Source of the DNA: Lachnospira rogosae
GTDB taxonomy: Bacteria; Bacillota; Clostridia; Lachnospirales; Lachnospiraceae
DNA length: 64,000 nucleotides
Assembly: GCF_040096455.1 (NCBI RefSeq)
Contig: NZ_JBBMER010000004.1
Location: 1-64,000, forward strand
Direction of reading: 5' to 3'
In this document: piece by piece, positions 50,908 through 60,371 of the stretch
Layout: each line of letters starts with the position of its first letter
Numbering within the stretch: position 1 is the first letter of the stretch
Position numbers and translations under genes: made by a program
Notes under the pieces: model-generated
What the model was told of the DNA's origin: nothing
Database searches by the model: none
Seen by the model: the letters and a program-made list of their open reading frames with translations, nothing else

Positions 50908-52581
50908 ATGGATAACGAGACTGTTTCAAAGAATTTTATTGAACAGATTATTGATAAGGATATTGAGGAGGGACATTGCCAGAAGGTAGTCACAAGATTC
51001 CCACCAGAACCTAATGGATATCTTCATATAGGACATGCCAAATCAATATTACTTAATTATGGACTTGCCAAGGAATATAATGGTCAGTTTAATATGAGAT
51101 TTGATGATACTAACCCAACAAAGGAAAAGGTTGAGTTCGTAGACTCTATTAAGAAGGATGTTGAATGGCTTGGTGCTAAATGGAATGGAGATGTTCTTTT
51201 TGCATCTAATTATTTTCCACAGATGTATGAAGCTGCTATCAGACTTATCAAGAAGGGAAAGGCTTATGTAGATGACCTTTCAGCAGAGGAGATAAGACAG
51301 TATAGAGGAACACTTACAGAGCCGGGCAAGGAAAGTCCTTACAGAGAGCGTTCTGTAGAGGAAAATCTCAAGCTTTTTGAAGAGATGAAGGAAGGTAAGT
51401 ATGCAGACGGAGAGAAAGTATTAAGAGCTAAGATTGATATGGCTTCTCCTAATATCAATATGAGAGATCCTATTATATACAGGGTTGCTCATATGACACA
51501 CCACAGAACAGGTGATGAGTGGTGCATATATCCTATGTACGACTTTGCACATCCTATTGAGGATGCTGTTGAGGGAATAACACACTCTATCTGTACACTT
51601 GAGTTTGAAGACCACAGACCATTATATGACTGGGTTATTATTGAGACAGGATATAAGACATCACCAGAGGAAAATCCTAAGCAGATTGAGTTTGCCAAGT
51701 TATATCTTACTAATGTAGTAACAGGTAAAAGATATATTAAGAAGCTTGTAGAGGATGGTGTTGTAGACGGCTGGGACGACCCAAGGCTTGTATCTATAGC
51801 TGCTTTAAGAAGAAGAGGTTTTACACCAGAATCTATAAAGATGTTCGTGGACCTTGTAGGTGTTACTAAGGCACAGGGTTCAGTTGAATATCCTATGCTT
51901 GAATACTGCATAAGAGAAGACTTAAAGCTTAAGGTTAAGAGAATGATGGCTATTCTTGATCCTGTTAAACTTGTTATTGACAACTATCCAGAAGATCAGG
52001 TTGAATATATGGACGTTGCCAATAATCAGGAAAATCCAGAAATGGGAACAAGAAAAGTACCATTTACTAAAGAATTATACATTGAAAGGGAAGATTTTAT
52101 GGAAGAACCTCCAAAGAAGTATTTCAGAATGTTCCCAGGCAATGAAGTAAGACTTATGAATGCTTATTATGTAACATGCACAGGCGTTGATAAAGACGAG
52201 AATGGCAATATTACTTGTATTCATTGTACTTACGATCCAGAGACAAAGGGCGGCAATTTTACTGGAAGAAAAGTTAAAGGAACTATACACTGGGTATCAG
52301 CATCAAGGGGAATAAATGCTGAGGTAAGATTGTATGATAATATTGTAGACGAAGAAAAGGGTGTATACAATGAGGATGGTTCTATGAACATTAATCCTAA
52401 TTCACTTACAATTCTTAAGAACTGTGTATTAGAGCCAGAGCTTGCTAATGCCAGGCCAGAGGACAGATTCCAGTTTGTAAGAAATGGATATTTCTGTGTT
52501 GACAACAAGGATTCAAAGGGGAATGTATTGGTGTTCAATAGAATAGTTTCATTGAAAAGCTCATTTAAACTTCAGAAGTAA
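50908..52581 (+). CDS. glnS: Glutaminyl-tRNA synthetase
   Basis: A 557-residue class I synthetase. ATG 50908 is fixed by TTAGGAGGA upstream. It has FPPEPNGYLHIGHAKSILLN (HIGH), FDDTNPTKEKVEF, HICTLEF-type GITHSICTLEFEDHRPLYDW, and a VVTGKRYIKKLV segment in place of VMSKR. The C-terminal beta-barrels bind the anticodon. It charges tRNA-Gln directly, so GatCAB (20775-23974) is probably not needed for Gln here. GlnRS in Clostridia is thought to have been acquired from eukaryote-like sources via other bacteria. Confidence 0.96.
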   Translation: MDNETVSKNFIEQIIDKDIEEGHCQKVVTRFPPEPNGYLHIGHAKSILLNYGLAKEYNGQFNMRFDDTNPTKEKVEFVDSIKKDVEWLGAKWNGDVLFASNYFPQMYEAAIRLIKKGKAYVDDLSAEEIRQYRGTLTEPGKESPYRERSVEENLKLFEEMKEGKYADGEKVLRAKIDMASPNINMRDPIIYRVAHMTHHRTGDEWCIYPMYDFAHPIEDAVEGITHSICTLEFEDHRPLYDWVIIETGYKTSPEENPKQIEFAKLYLTNVVTGKRYIKKLVEDGVVDGWDDPRLVSIAALRRRGFTPESIKMFVDLVGVTKAQGSVEYPMLEYCIREDLKLKVKRMMAILDPVKLVIDNYPEDQVEYMDVANNQENPEMGTRKVPFTKELYIEREDFMEEPPKKYFRMFPGNEVRLMNAYYVTCTGVDKDENGNITCIHCTYDPETKGGNFTGRKVKGTIHWVSASRGINAEVRLYDNIVDEEKGVYNEDGSMNINPNSLTILKNCVLEPELANARPEDRFQFVRNGYFCVDNKDSKGNVLVFNRIVSLKSSFKLQK

Positions 52582-52603
52582 TTAATGCCATTATAATGGC
52601 AGT

Positions 52604-53341
52604 ATGGGTAATGATATGGAAATCAAAGATGAAAAGTCTTATATATTTGATAAGACGATGAAATGTAATGTATGTAACAAAGAGTTTACTACTAAGCAGG
52701 TAAGAACTGGCAAAGCCAGATATACAGGAACTAACGACATACTTAAGCCATTGTATACAGGAATAGATAGTACGAAGTATGATATTATTATGTGTCCTCA
52801 TTGTGGTTATGCGGCAGTTCCGAGAACTTATGGAAAGCTGACACCTAAACAGAGGCAGCTTATCAGAGATAATATTGAAGGTAAATTCAAGGTTACATGG
52901 AAGGAAGAGGACAGCTATTCTTATGATGTAGCGATAAGACGTTGTAAAATGGCACTTCTTACGGAGATGATAACAGGTACTAAGATAAGTGAAAGTGCAT
53001 ATCTTTGTTTAAGATTAGCGTGGCTTTATGATGGCAGGATTGAAGAACTTAGAAGCCAGAATGCCAGTGAAGAAATAATTAACCAACACCTGAAATCCCA
53101 GCAGGAGTATATTCAGGATGCCTATAAAGGATTTAAGGAGGCAGTTCAGACACAATACCCTCCTATATGTGGTATGGATGAGAATACAATTAATTATCTG
53201 CTCGCCAGCCTTGGCATAAAATGCAAAGATTATGGTACAGCAAAGCAGTTTGCCTCATCAATAGTAACATCCAGGTCTGCACAGGCAGGTCTTAAGGAGA
53301 AGGCAAGGGGATTGTTAGGACAGATTAAAGCAAATGAATAG
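52604..53341 (+). CDS. DUF2225-family protein
   Basis: A 245-residue cytosolic protein. The N-terminus has two CxxC zinc knuckles (MKCNVCNKEF and IMCPHCGYAAVP). The C-terminal part has TPR-like helices (YDVAIRRCKMALLTEM, SAYLCLRLAWLYDG, GTAKQFASSIV), as in the DUF2225 family, whose role is unknown. Its last bases overlap the ltaS-like start by 8, so the two are translated together. An in-frame ATG at 52616 (MEIKDEKSY) is a possible alternative start. It is tied to a cell-envelope enzyme by context only. Confidence 0.88.
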   Translation: MGNDMEIKDEKSYIFDKTMKCNVCNKEFTTKQVRTGKARYTGTNDILKPLYTGIDSTKYDIIMCPHCGYAAVPRTYGKLTPKQRQLIRDNIEGKFKVTWKEEDSYSYDVAIRRCKMALLTEMITGTKISESAYLCLRLAWLYDGRIEELRSQNASEEIINQHLKSQQEYIQDAYKGFKEAVQTQYPPICGMDENTINYLLASLGIKCKDYGTAKQFASSIVTSRSAQAGLKEKARGLLGQIKANE

Positions 53342-55319
53342 AATTAAGACAGTGTTTCAAAAGCTATGGTCATATGAGACATTTCATATATTCATGTATT
53401 CAATTGCACTAAATGCAGTGATTGAATGTCTTAATAACAGAGGATTAACAGGACTTTTGAAGATATTCACAAGTCCTGTTATCTTTCTTATGAACACCTT
53501 GATAATAATGACTACATTATCAATAGGGTTGTTCTTTAAGAGAAGAATATTTGTATATGTGCTTATGGCTGTATTGTGGATTATATTAGCATTTATTAAC
53601 TTTGTAGTGTTGTATTCACGAAAGACACCATTTACAGCGATGGATATATATCTTATAAGTGATGCCATAAAGGTCATACCGCTGTATATTAATGTATTCC
53701 AGATGATACTTATAGTAGTCGGGATAATCGCAGTTATATCAGGGCTTGTAATGTTGTTTAAAAGAACAAAGGTGTATACACAGGAACTGCCATTATATAA
53801 GCAGTTATTACATTCAGGCTTTAAGTTTGCAGTGATATTCCTGCTTACATATGCGGTTGCGGCAAGCCTTATAATTAATGGATATGTACAGACACATTTT
53901 GGCAATCTTGCACAGGCATATAAGCAGTATGGATTTGTGTATTGCTTTACAAGCAGTATTAAAGACCGTGGAATAAGCAAGTCCAAGGAATATTCAGAAG
54001 AATATATTGATGGAATAAAAGATGAGCTTGATGAAAATGTACCTGACGCATCAGAGACTTCACCTAATATAATATTTGTACAGCTTGAATCATTTTTTGA
54101 CCCTAAGCTTGTAAAGGGTGTTACATTTTCAAGTAATCCAACACCTAATCTTGACAGGATAATGAAAGAATATTCGTCAGGATATCTGTCAGTGCCTTGC
54201 TTTGGTGCAGGTACGGCTAATACTGAATTTGAGGTTCAGACAGGCGTTAACCTTGATGATTTTGGACCAGGTGAATATCCTTACAGGACAGTTATGCAGT
54301 CAAAGACGTGTGAGTCAGCCGCTTATGATTTAAGAAAGCTTGGCTATTCAACACACGCAATCCATAATAATGATGCAACATTTTATGACAGATATAAGGT
54401 ATTCTCACATCTTGGATATGATACTTTTACATCTATTGAATATATGGATAGTGATTATCAGAAGACGCCACTTGGCTGGGCTAAGGATAAAATGCTTACA
54501 GCACAGATAAAGAAGGCTCTTGACTCAACAGAAGGAGCAGATTATATATTTACTATATCAGTTCAGGGACATGGAGATTATCCAACGACAATGCCAGAGG
54601 GCTTTATTCCAGGAATAACAGTTTCAGGATTTTTTGATGAAGAGGAACAGGTACAGTTCGAGTATTATGTTAACCAGATTCACGAGATGGATACATTTAT
54701 AGGTGAACTTACTAATATGTTATCCAGAAGAAATGAAGAAACCGTACTTGTTATGTATGGCGATCATCTTCCAACATTTAATTTCACTAATGATACTATG
54801 GAGAATGGTGATATATACCAGACAGAGTATTTTATATGGTCTAATTATGGTTTAGAGAAGAAAGATATTGATCTTCAGGCATATCAGCTATCAGCTGCAG
54901 TGTTTGACAGGCTTGGAATATCAGAAGGTTATATTATGAAGTTCCATCAGGCAAAGCATAATGATGCTGATTACCTTAAGAAGTTAAAGGTACTTGAATA
55001 CGATATATTGTATGGTGATAAACAGATATATGACGGAAAAGTTCCTTATGTAGCCACAGATTTAAAAATGGGAATTGACGATATTACAATAGATGAAGTG
55101 TATGATTATAAGGATTATGTATGTATAAGCGGTAAGAATTTCAATGATTTCAGCACTGTATACATTAATAATAAAGAGCAGGAAAATGCAGAGCTTATAA
55201 GTAGTACAATGATAAGAGTACCTAAACGCAGTATCAAATCAGGAGATGAAATAGCAATAGCCCAGAGAGGCAATGATAAGATAGAGCTTGGAAGAACCAC
55301 ATATATTGTGCCAAATTAA
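53334..55319 (+). CDS. Lipoteichoic acid synthase-like (LtaS) sulfatase-fold enzyme
   Basis: A 661-residue membrane enzyme. Five helices fill residues 10-200. The extracellular alkaline-phosphatase/sulfatase domain follows, with the metal residues in FVQLESFFDP, the catalytic Thr in GAGTANTEFEVQTG and VMYGDHLPTF. It transfers glycerol-phosphate from phosphatidylglycerol in the family. Residues from about 575 form an extra IPT/TIG-like beta domain (DYVCISGKNFNDFSTVYIN), which is not in standard LtaS. It overlaps the DUF2225 gene. Confidence 0.9.
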   Translation: MNRIKTVFQKLWSYETFHIFMYSIALNAVIECLNNRGLTGLLKIFTSPVIFLMNTLIIMTTLSIGLFFKRRIFVYVLMAVLWIILAFINFVVLYSRKTPFTAMDIYLISDAIKVIPLYINVFQMILIVVGIIAVISGLVMLFKRTKVYTQELPLYKQLLHSGFKFAVIFLLTYAVAASLIINGYVQTHFGNLAQAYKQYGFVYCFTSSIKDRGISKSKEYSEEYIDGIKDELDENVPDASETSPNIIFVQLESFFDPKLVKGVTFSSNPTPNLDRIMKEYSSGYLSVPCFGAGTANTEFEVQTGVNLDDFGPGEYPYRTVMQSKTCESAAYDLRKLGYSTHAIHNNDATFYDRYKVFSHLGYDTFTSIEYMDSDYQKTPLGWAKDKMLTAQIKKALDSTEGADYIFTISVQGHGDYPTTMPEGFIPGITVSGFFDEEEQVQFEYYVNQIHEMDTFIGELTNMLSRRNEETVLVMYGDHLPTFNFTNDTMENGDIYQTEYFIWSNYGLEKKDIDLQAYQLSAAVFDRLGISEGYIMKFHQAKHNDADYLKKLKVLEYDILYGDKQIYDGKVPYVATDLKMGIDDITIDEVYDYKDYVCISGKNFNDFSTVYINNKEQENAELISSTMIRVPKRSIKSGDEIAIAQRGNDKIELGRTTYIVPN

Positions 55320-55412
55320 TTAGAATTATAATAAATAAATTGACACTAACAATTGAAAATGTTAATATGAAAAAGGTGTAATCACCACATATTAAATTTG
55401 GAGGTACTTGAA

Positions 55413-55610
55413 ATGAAAGGTACAGTAAAGTGGTTCAATAACCAGAAGGGTTACGGCTTTATAAGTGATGAGTCTGGAAAGGATGTTTTTGTTCATTATT
55501 CAGGACTTAATATGGAAGGTTTCAAGTCTTTAGAGGAAGGTGCTGCTGTTGAGTTTGATGTAACAGAAGGTGCTAAGGGTCCTCAGGCTGTCAACGTAAC
55601 AAAATTATAA
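55413..55610 (+). CDS. Cold-shock protein
   Basis: A 65-residue cold-shock domain from ATG 55413 with GGAGG upstream. It has MKGTVKWFNNQKGYGFI (RNP1) and KDVFVHYSGL (RNP2). It binds single-stranded RNA and DNA. It is monocistronic with a terminator downstream. The long AT-rich leader (about 90 nt) is usual for cold-shock genes. Confidence 0.95.
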   Translation: MKGTVKWFNNQKGYGFISDESGKDVFVHYSGLNMEGFKSLEEGAAVEFDVTEGAKGPQAVNVTKL

Positions 55611-55691
55611 TCCGAATGGTTTGCAGTGTGCCTTTTCCTGATTTATATATAGATTTTTGAAAAGATATATTGTTATACAATTAAGATTATT

Positions 55692-55724
55692 AAAGAGCAG
55701 TCGCTTCTGGGTGGCTGCTCTTTT
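55692..55724 (+). terminator. Terminator after the cold-shock gene
   Basis: AAAGAGCAG from 55692 pairs with CTGCTCTTT ending near 55723 and runs into TTG. Confidence 0.85.
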
Positions 55725-55832
55725 GTATATAGTGGAGATGATTATTATAATTTTTTTTATATATAGTTAATTGTATAAGAAGTGCATTGTATGTTAGAAT
55801 TAATAACAGATAAATATTACGGAGGAATTATT

Positions 55833-56660
55833 GTGGAAGAATATGGTATCAGTTTAGAAAATGGAATACCTGCAGGAGCAGAGAATATGCTGTCAGCAGG
55901 CGGAATTCTTTTATTATCGGCATTTATAGTGCTTACTATAGTTGTCATTAAAAGGTGGAATGGACGTTTTGTTAATGTGCTGGCTGGTGCATTTGCATAC
56001 TCAATATTTGTATTTATATGCTGTAACCTGATTATGTCAGCACTTGCACTTATCCCATCAATAGATGAAGCATTTACTAATAACAGTACAGCATATACAG
56101 TTGTATATTCAATTCTTGCGGCTGTTGCAATGACATTTGCAAGATATGTATTGTGCAGGTTTATGAATGGGAGATTTGAAAGAAAAGGCGATATATATTT
56201 ATCAGGTATAGGTCTTGCTTTAGGTGATGGAGTTCTATATGGACTTACAGTCATATCTACAATGTCAATAGCCACAGCTATTAACAATGAGGGGATTGAT
56301 GCAATGATGGCAGGACTTACACAGAATGATACAGAAACATTTTACCAGACACTTGGTAATCTTGTTAATGCACCATCATATTTGTGGTTATTAATGGGAA
56401 TAGCCTTCACACTTGATGTTATTCTTTCTATAGCACTCAGTGCTGCTATACAGGCATATGTTAAGGGTGTGGCTTCTTATATGACAGGCTGTTATGTTGC
56501 AATAATACAGTTTGCAAGTTATATATCATTCCAGATATTTGATTACAGTTCGCCAGTATCAATAATAGTCTGCTTTGTTATTAAGATGGTTATAGATATT
56601 GCGGCAATAGCATATGTGTTCAAGGTTGTTGTCAGGGAGATGAATTACGCTAATGACTGA
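55833..56660 (+). CDS. Multi-pass membrane protein of unknown function
   Basis: A 275-residue protein with about seven hydrophobic segments. GTG 55833 is chosen because GGAGGA is six bases upstream. The pattern resembles YhfC-type membrane proteins (ERKGDIYLSGIGLALGDG), but the expected His/Glu metal motif is not evident. Its last eight bases overlap the P-type ATPase start. The two are therefore coupled, and this could be an accessory subunit of the pump. No function can be assigned. Confidence 0.68.
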   Translation: MEEYGISLENGIPAGAENMLSAGGILLLSAFIVLTIVVIKRWNGRFVNVLAGAFAYSIFVFICCNLIMSALALIPSIDEAFTNNSTAYTVVYSILAAVAMTFARYVLCRFMNGRFERKGDIYLSGIGLALGDGVLYGLTVISTMSIATAINNEGIDAMMAGLTQNDTETFYQTLGNLVNAPSYLWLLMGIAFTLDVILSIALSAAIQAYVKGVASYMTGCYVAIIQFASYISFQIFDYSSPVSIIVCFVIKMVIDIAAIAYVFKVVVREMNYAND

Positions 56661-59004
56661 TATAGTAACTGGTTTAACAACAGAAGAGGTAAATAAATTA
56701 AAAGAGCAGGGTTTAGATAATATTCCTGTAGGCAATCAGTCTAAGACAATAGGACAGATAATCGCAGGAAATGTATTTACATATTTTAACTTTGTATTTG
56801 CGGTATTTGCAGCACTTTTAATTCTTGTAAGGTCATATATTAATATGACCTTTTTGCCTATTATATTGCTTAATACTATACTTGGTATAGTACAGGAAAT
56901 AAAAGCCAAGATAGTATTAGACAGGCTTACTGTTGTTAATGCCCCTAGAACTAAGGTTATAAGGGACAGTGCTGTATCAGAGGTCGATTCAGTTACACTT
57001 GTTAAAGGCGATGTATGTATATTCACAGCAGGCAACCAGCTCAGTGCCGATGCCATACTTGCAGAGGGCTGTGTCAGAGTTAATGAGGCGATGGTAACAG
57101 GTGAATCTGACGAAGTTATTAAAAATAAAGGAGACATATTATTATCAGGAAGTTATATTGTATCAGGAGAATGTAAGGCAGTTCTTACGCAAGTAGGCCA
57201 TAAGGCGTATGCGGCAAGACTGGCATTGGAAGCCAAGGCAGGGCGTAAGAAAAAAAAGACCGATATGATGAAATCTTTGGATAATCTTGTCAAAATAATT
57301 GGAGTTGTAATAGTTCCACTTGGAATTATTATGTATGTGCAGAGCCATTTCTTTCTTGGGCATACTATAAAGAATAGTGTTGTATCTATGGTTGCCTCAC
57401 TGGTAGGAATGATTCCGGAAGGTCTGTATCTGCTTGCCAGCGTGGCTTTAGTAGTCAGTGTCAAGAAGCTAGCCAGGAGCAATGTATTAGTACATGAGAT
57501 GAATTGTGTGGAGACACTTGCAAGGGTTAATGTGTTGTGCGTTGATAAGACAGGTACAATTACAAGACCGGATATGTCTGTAAGTGATGTTGTATTTTTA
57601 AAGGACAATGTAGGAAAGCTTATTGCAGGAGTTGCCGGCAATATGGATGATGATAATGAAACGATGAAAGCGATAAAGGATTATTACCATATTACGGACA
57701 GGGATAATAGTGCAGAGAGAGTATACTCATTTTCTTCACAGAACAAATACAGCGGAGCAGTATTAGATGGCAGATGTTATATATTCGGTGCACCTGAATA
57801 TGTACTGCTTGATACATATGCAGAATATGAGGATATATTTGAAAGATATTCAGGACACGGAGAAAGAATACTTGTATTTGGCGAGTGTGTGGGTGACCCT
57901 TGCGGTAATATTATAGAAGAAGCAGTTAATCCTTATGCTTTTATAATATTGGAGAATGAGATAAGGGATACAGCCAAAGAAACATTTGGATACTTTGCTT
58001 CGCAAGGTGTGGATATAGTTGTTATATCCGGAGATAATCCGGTCACAGCTTCAAAGGTGGCTGTGAGGGCAGGAATTAACAATGCAGAGAATTATATAGA
58101 TGCAACGACACTTAAGAGCAGACAGGATATAAGGGAAGCGATAACTAAGTATACTGTATTCGGAAGAGTTGTTCCAAGCCAGAAGAAGGAGATTATAGAA
58201 GCCTATAAAGAAAGCGGCAAGGTTGTAGCTATGACAGGAGATGGAGTTAATGATGTGCTAGCGTTAAAATGTGCTGACTGTAGTGTGGCTATGGCATCGG
58301 GAAGCGAGGCAGCAAGCAATGCGGCACAGGTAGTTCTTTTAGACTCAGATTTTTCCAAAATGCCTCAGGTTGTGCTTGAGGGCAGGCGTGTGGTTAATAA
58401 TATACAGAGGTCAGCTTCTCTATTTCTTGTTAAAAATATATTCTCGATATTAACGACAATATTTACACTTATAGCGGCTAACCTTTATCCGCTTTATCCA
58501 ACTCAATTGTCACTGCTTGGAGCATTTACAATTGGAACACCGGCATTCTTTCTGGCATTACAGCCTAATAAGAATATAATACGTGGGGATTTCCTTACGA
58601 ATGTCATTATAAAGGCACTGCCCGCAGGAATAACTGATTTTATTATGCTGGCGGTGATATCGATACATGGTGCAGTTATTGGAATGAGCAATGAGCAGAT
58701 ATCAACAGTTGCAATAATAGTACTTCTTATAATCGGAATGATGTCACTTATAAGAATATGCAGGCCATTTGACTGGCTGAGGGCATTGGTATGTATTGCG
58801 ATGGGGGTTGGAATTGCAATATGTCTATTATTCTTTAAGAAGATATTTGCAATCGCAGCTATCAATATGGTAATGCTTAATATGATTATTGTGTATGCAG
58901 TTGTTGCAGTTGGACTGTTTGTACTGATGTGCAGGATTGTAGGCACAGTAATAGAATATATTGAAGGTCATAGCAGAAGATTTAGAAAGCTTCTTAAGGG
59001 GTAG
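56653..59004 (+). CDS. P-type cation-transporting ATPase (CtpE/HAD-IC type)
   Basis: A 783-residue pump. The actuator loop is AMVTGESDEVI. Phosphorylation occurs at Asp in CVDKTGTITRPD. The hinge is MTGDGVNDVLALKCADCSV. About ten membrane helices are present, with MIPEGLYLLASVALV in the P-E-G core. There is no heavy-metal (CxxC/CPC) motif, so it is not a copper or cadmium pump. It looks like the CtpE-type, which exports Ca2+ in mycobacteria; this substrate is by analogy. It is coupled to the membrane gene upstream. Confidence 0.92.
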   Translation: MTDIVTGLTTEEVNKLKEQGLDNIPVGNQSKTIGQIIAGNVFTYFNFVFAVFAALLILVRSYINMTFLPIILLNTILGIVQEIKAKIVLDRLTVVNAPRTKVIRDSAVSEVDSVTLVKGDVCIFTAGNQLSADAILAEGCVRVNEAMVTGESDEVIKNKGDILLSGSYIVSGECKAVLTQVGHKAYAARLALEAKAGRKKKKTDMMKSLDNLVKIIGVVIVPLGIIMYVQSHFFLGHTIKNSVVSMVASLVGMIPEGLYLLASVALVVSVKKLARSNVLVHEMNCVETLARVNVLCVDKTGTITRPDMSVSDVVFLKDNVGKLIAGVAGNMDDDNETMKAIKDYYHITDRDNSAERVYSFSSQNKYSGAVLDGRCYIFGAPEYVLLDTYAEYEDIFERYSGHGERILVFGECVGDPCGNIIEEAVNPYAFIILENEIRDTAKETFGYFASQGVDIVVISGDNPVTASKVAVRAGINNAENYIDATTLKSRQDIREAITKYTVFGRVVPSQKKEIIEAYKESGKVVAMTGDGVNDVLALKCADCSVAMASGSEAASNAAQVVLLDSDFSKMPQVVLEGRRVVNNIQRSASLFLVKNIFSILTTIFTLIAANLYPLYPTQLSLLGAFTIGTPAFFLALQPNKNIIRGDFLTNVIIKALPAGITDFIMLAVISIHGAVIGMSNEQISTVAIIVLLIIGMMSLIRICRPFDWLRALVCIAMGVGIAICLLFFKKIFAIAAINMVMLNMIIVYAVVAVGLFVLMCRIVGTVIEYIEGHSRRFRKLLKG

Positions 59005-59112
59005 CTGCAAGATTTATAAAGATTGGTGGAGCTCTTGGTTGTATCGGATTGAATATATAAAATGTATATAATATGCAAAGATATATAATATGCAAAAGAT
59101 ATATAATGTATA

Positions 59113-59159
59113 AAATGTATGGATTATGCCGCTGTGGCTGGATTATAATCCATACATTT
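59113..59159. terminator. Bidirectional terminator
   Basis: AAATGTATGGATTAT (59113-59127) pairs with ATAATCCATACATTT (59145-59159). T runs occur on the plus side and A runs on the other, between convergent genes. Confidence 0.85.
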
Positions 59160-59178
59160 TTAATTTTAAAAGGCAGAT

Positions 59179-60183
59179 TTATTTTCCAGCCGCCTTTTTA
59201 GAATAGTCAGTTGTTACAAGCTTTTCATAAGGCACATCACTGCCAAGCTCGCCAGACTGCTTTAATATGTCTTTAAGAAGCTCAAAGCTTTTCTTTTCAA
59301 AGATAGTGTCGCCATTCCATGTATCCTGCGTCTTGTAACGGTCAACAATGGTTGTTATAGTATCAAGGTCGGTTTCAGGAAACTGTGGAGCGATAACTTC
59401 TGCGATTTCACTGCTGGTGTGGGAATTGACGTAGTCAAGGCCTTTCTGGATAGCGTTAGTAAAGCCTTGGATTACATCAGGGTGTTTTTCAATAAAGCTT
59501 TTGTTAGCACAGTAGGCAGTATAAGGAACATATCCGCTGTCAGTACCAAGAGAAGCTACTACATAGCCTTCCTTCTGCTGTTCAAGGAGCGTTGCAGAAG
59601 GCTCAAATTCTACAGTGTAATCAGCTATTCCTGATGTGAAAGCGGCTGCTGTAGAACCAAAGTCAACATTTTGAAGTATTGTAAGGTCATCTACAGGAGA
59701 TATTCCATTTTTCTTAAGGATATATTCGAAAAGCATCTGAGGCATACCGCCGGCTCTGCCACCAAGAACTGTCCTGCCTTTAAGATTATCCCATTTAAAA
59801 TCAGTTTCATTATCGCGGGATACAAGAAAATTGCCTGCACGTTGGGTAAGCTGGGCGAAGTTGACAGCGTAGTCAGTAGAACCTTCCTGATATACATATA
59901 TAGAACTTTCTGAACCCATAAAACCGATATCAGCTTCTTTTGATACAAGAGCGGTCATTACCTTATCAGCACCAAAGCCTGTGACAAGATTAAGGTCAAT
60001 GCTCTCATCTTCAAAATATCCAAGCTCAATAGATACATATTGTGGTGCGTAGAATATAGAATGGGCAACCTCGCTGAGTGTAATCTTAACTGTAGAATTA
60101 TCGGTATCTTTTCTGCACGCAAATGCACTCATTATCATCATTACACATAACAGCATAGCAATGACACGTTTGATTGTCTTCAA
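59179..60183 (-). CDS. ABC-type substrate-binding lipoprotein (NMT1/THI5-like)
   Basis: A 334-residue secreted lipoprotein. TTG 60183 is chosen because GGAGG is about six bases upstream, and it is followed directly by a lipoprotein signal (LLCVMMIMSAFACRK, lipobox Cys). The mature part is an NMT1/SsuA-like binding fold (SIFYAPQYVSIELGYFEDE, GFMGSESSIYVYQEG, GGRAGGMPQMLFEYIL). Such proteins bind nitrate/sulfonates, pyrimidine precursors or similar. No permease or ATPase gene is nearby, so it must work with a system coded elsewhere. Confidence 0.88.
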   Translation of the reverse strand: MKTIKRVIAMLLCVMMIMSAFACRKDTDNSTVKITLSEVAHSIFYAPQYVSIELGYFEDESIDLNLVTGFGADKVMTALVSKEADIGFMGSESSIYVYQEGSTDYAVNFAQLTQRAGNFLVSRDNETDFKWDNLKGRTVLGGRAGGMPQMLFEYILKKNGISPVDDLTILQNVDFGSTAAAFTSGIADYTVEFEPSATLLEQQKEGYVVASLGTDSGYVPYTAYCANKSFIEKHPDVIQGFTNAIQKGLDYVNSHTSSEIAEVIAPQFPETDLDTITTIVDRYKTQDTWNGDTIFEKKSFELLKDILKQSGELGSDVPYEKLVTTDYSKKAAGK

Positions 60184-60371
60184 TAAAATCCTCCATTCTA
60201 AATGTATAAAACACATTTTTATCTGTTCAATAATTATATTATTCAGATGAATTAATATATGTGATTAAATCTGTGAAAAATGTTAAAAAAGCTAATTATT
60301 TAGTTGGCTAAATATATTAAATATGTTAAAATAAACTATAAAAAGTAGCAATGAATGGAGGTCGTTTTGTT

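Noticed and set aside
51489..51983. A 164-codon minus-strand frame inside glnS
   Set aside because: Antisense shadow of a conserved gene.
53384..53986. A 200-codon open frame on the minus strand inside the ltaS-like gene
   Set aside because: It lies antisense to a well-supported gene, has no ribosome site and reads as low-complexity Ile/Asn/Thr-rich sequence, as expected for a shadow frame.
57153..57641. A 162-codon minus-strand frame inside the P-type ATPase
   Set aside because: Antisense shadow of conserved ATPase motifs; no independent support.
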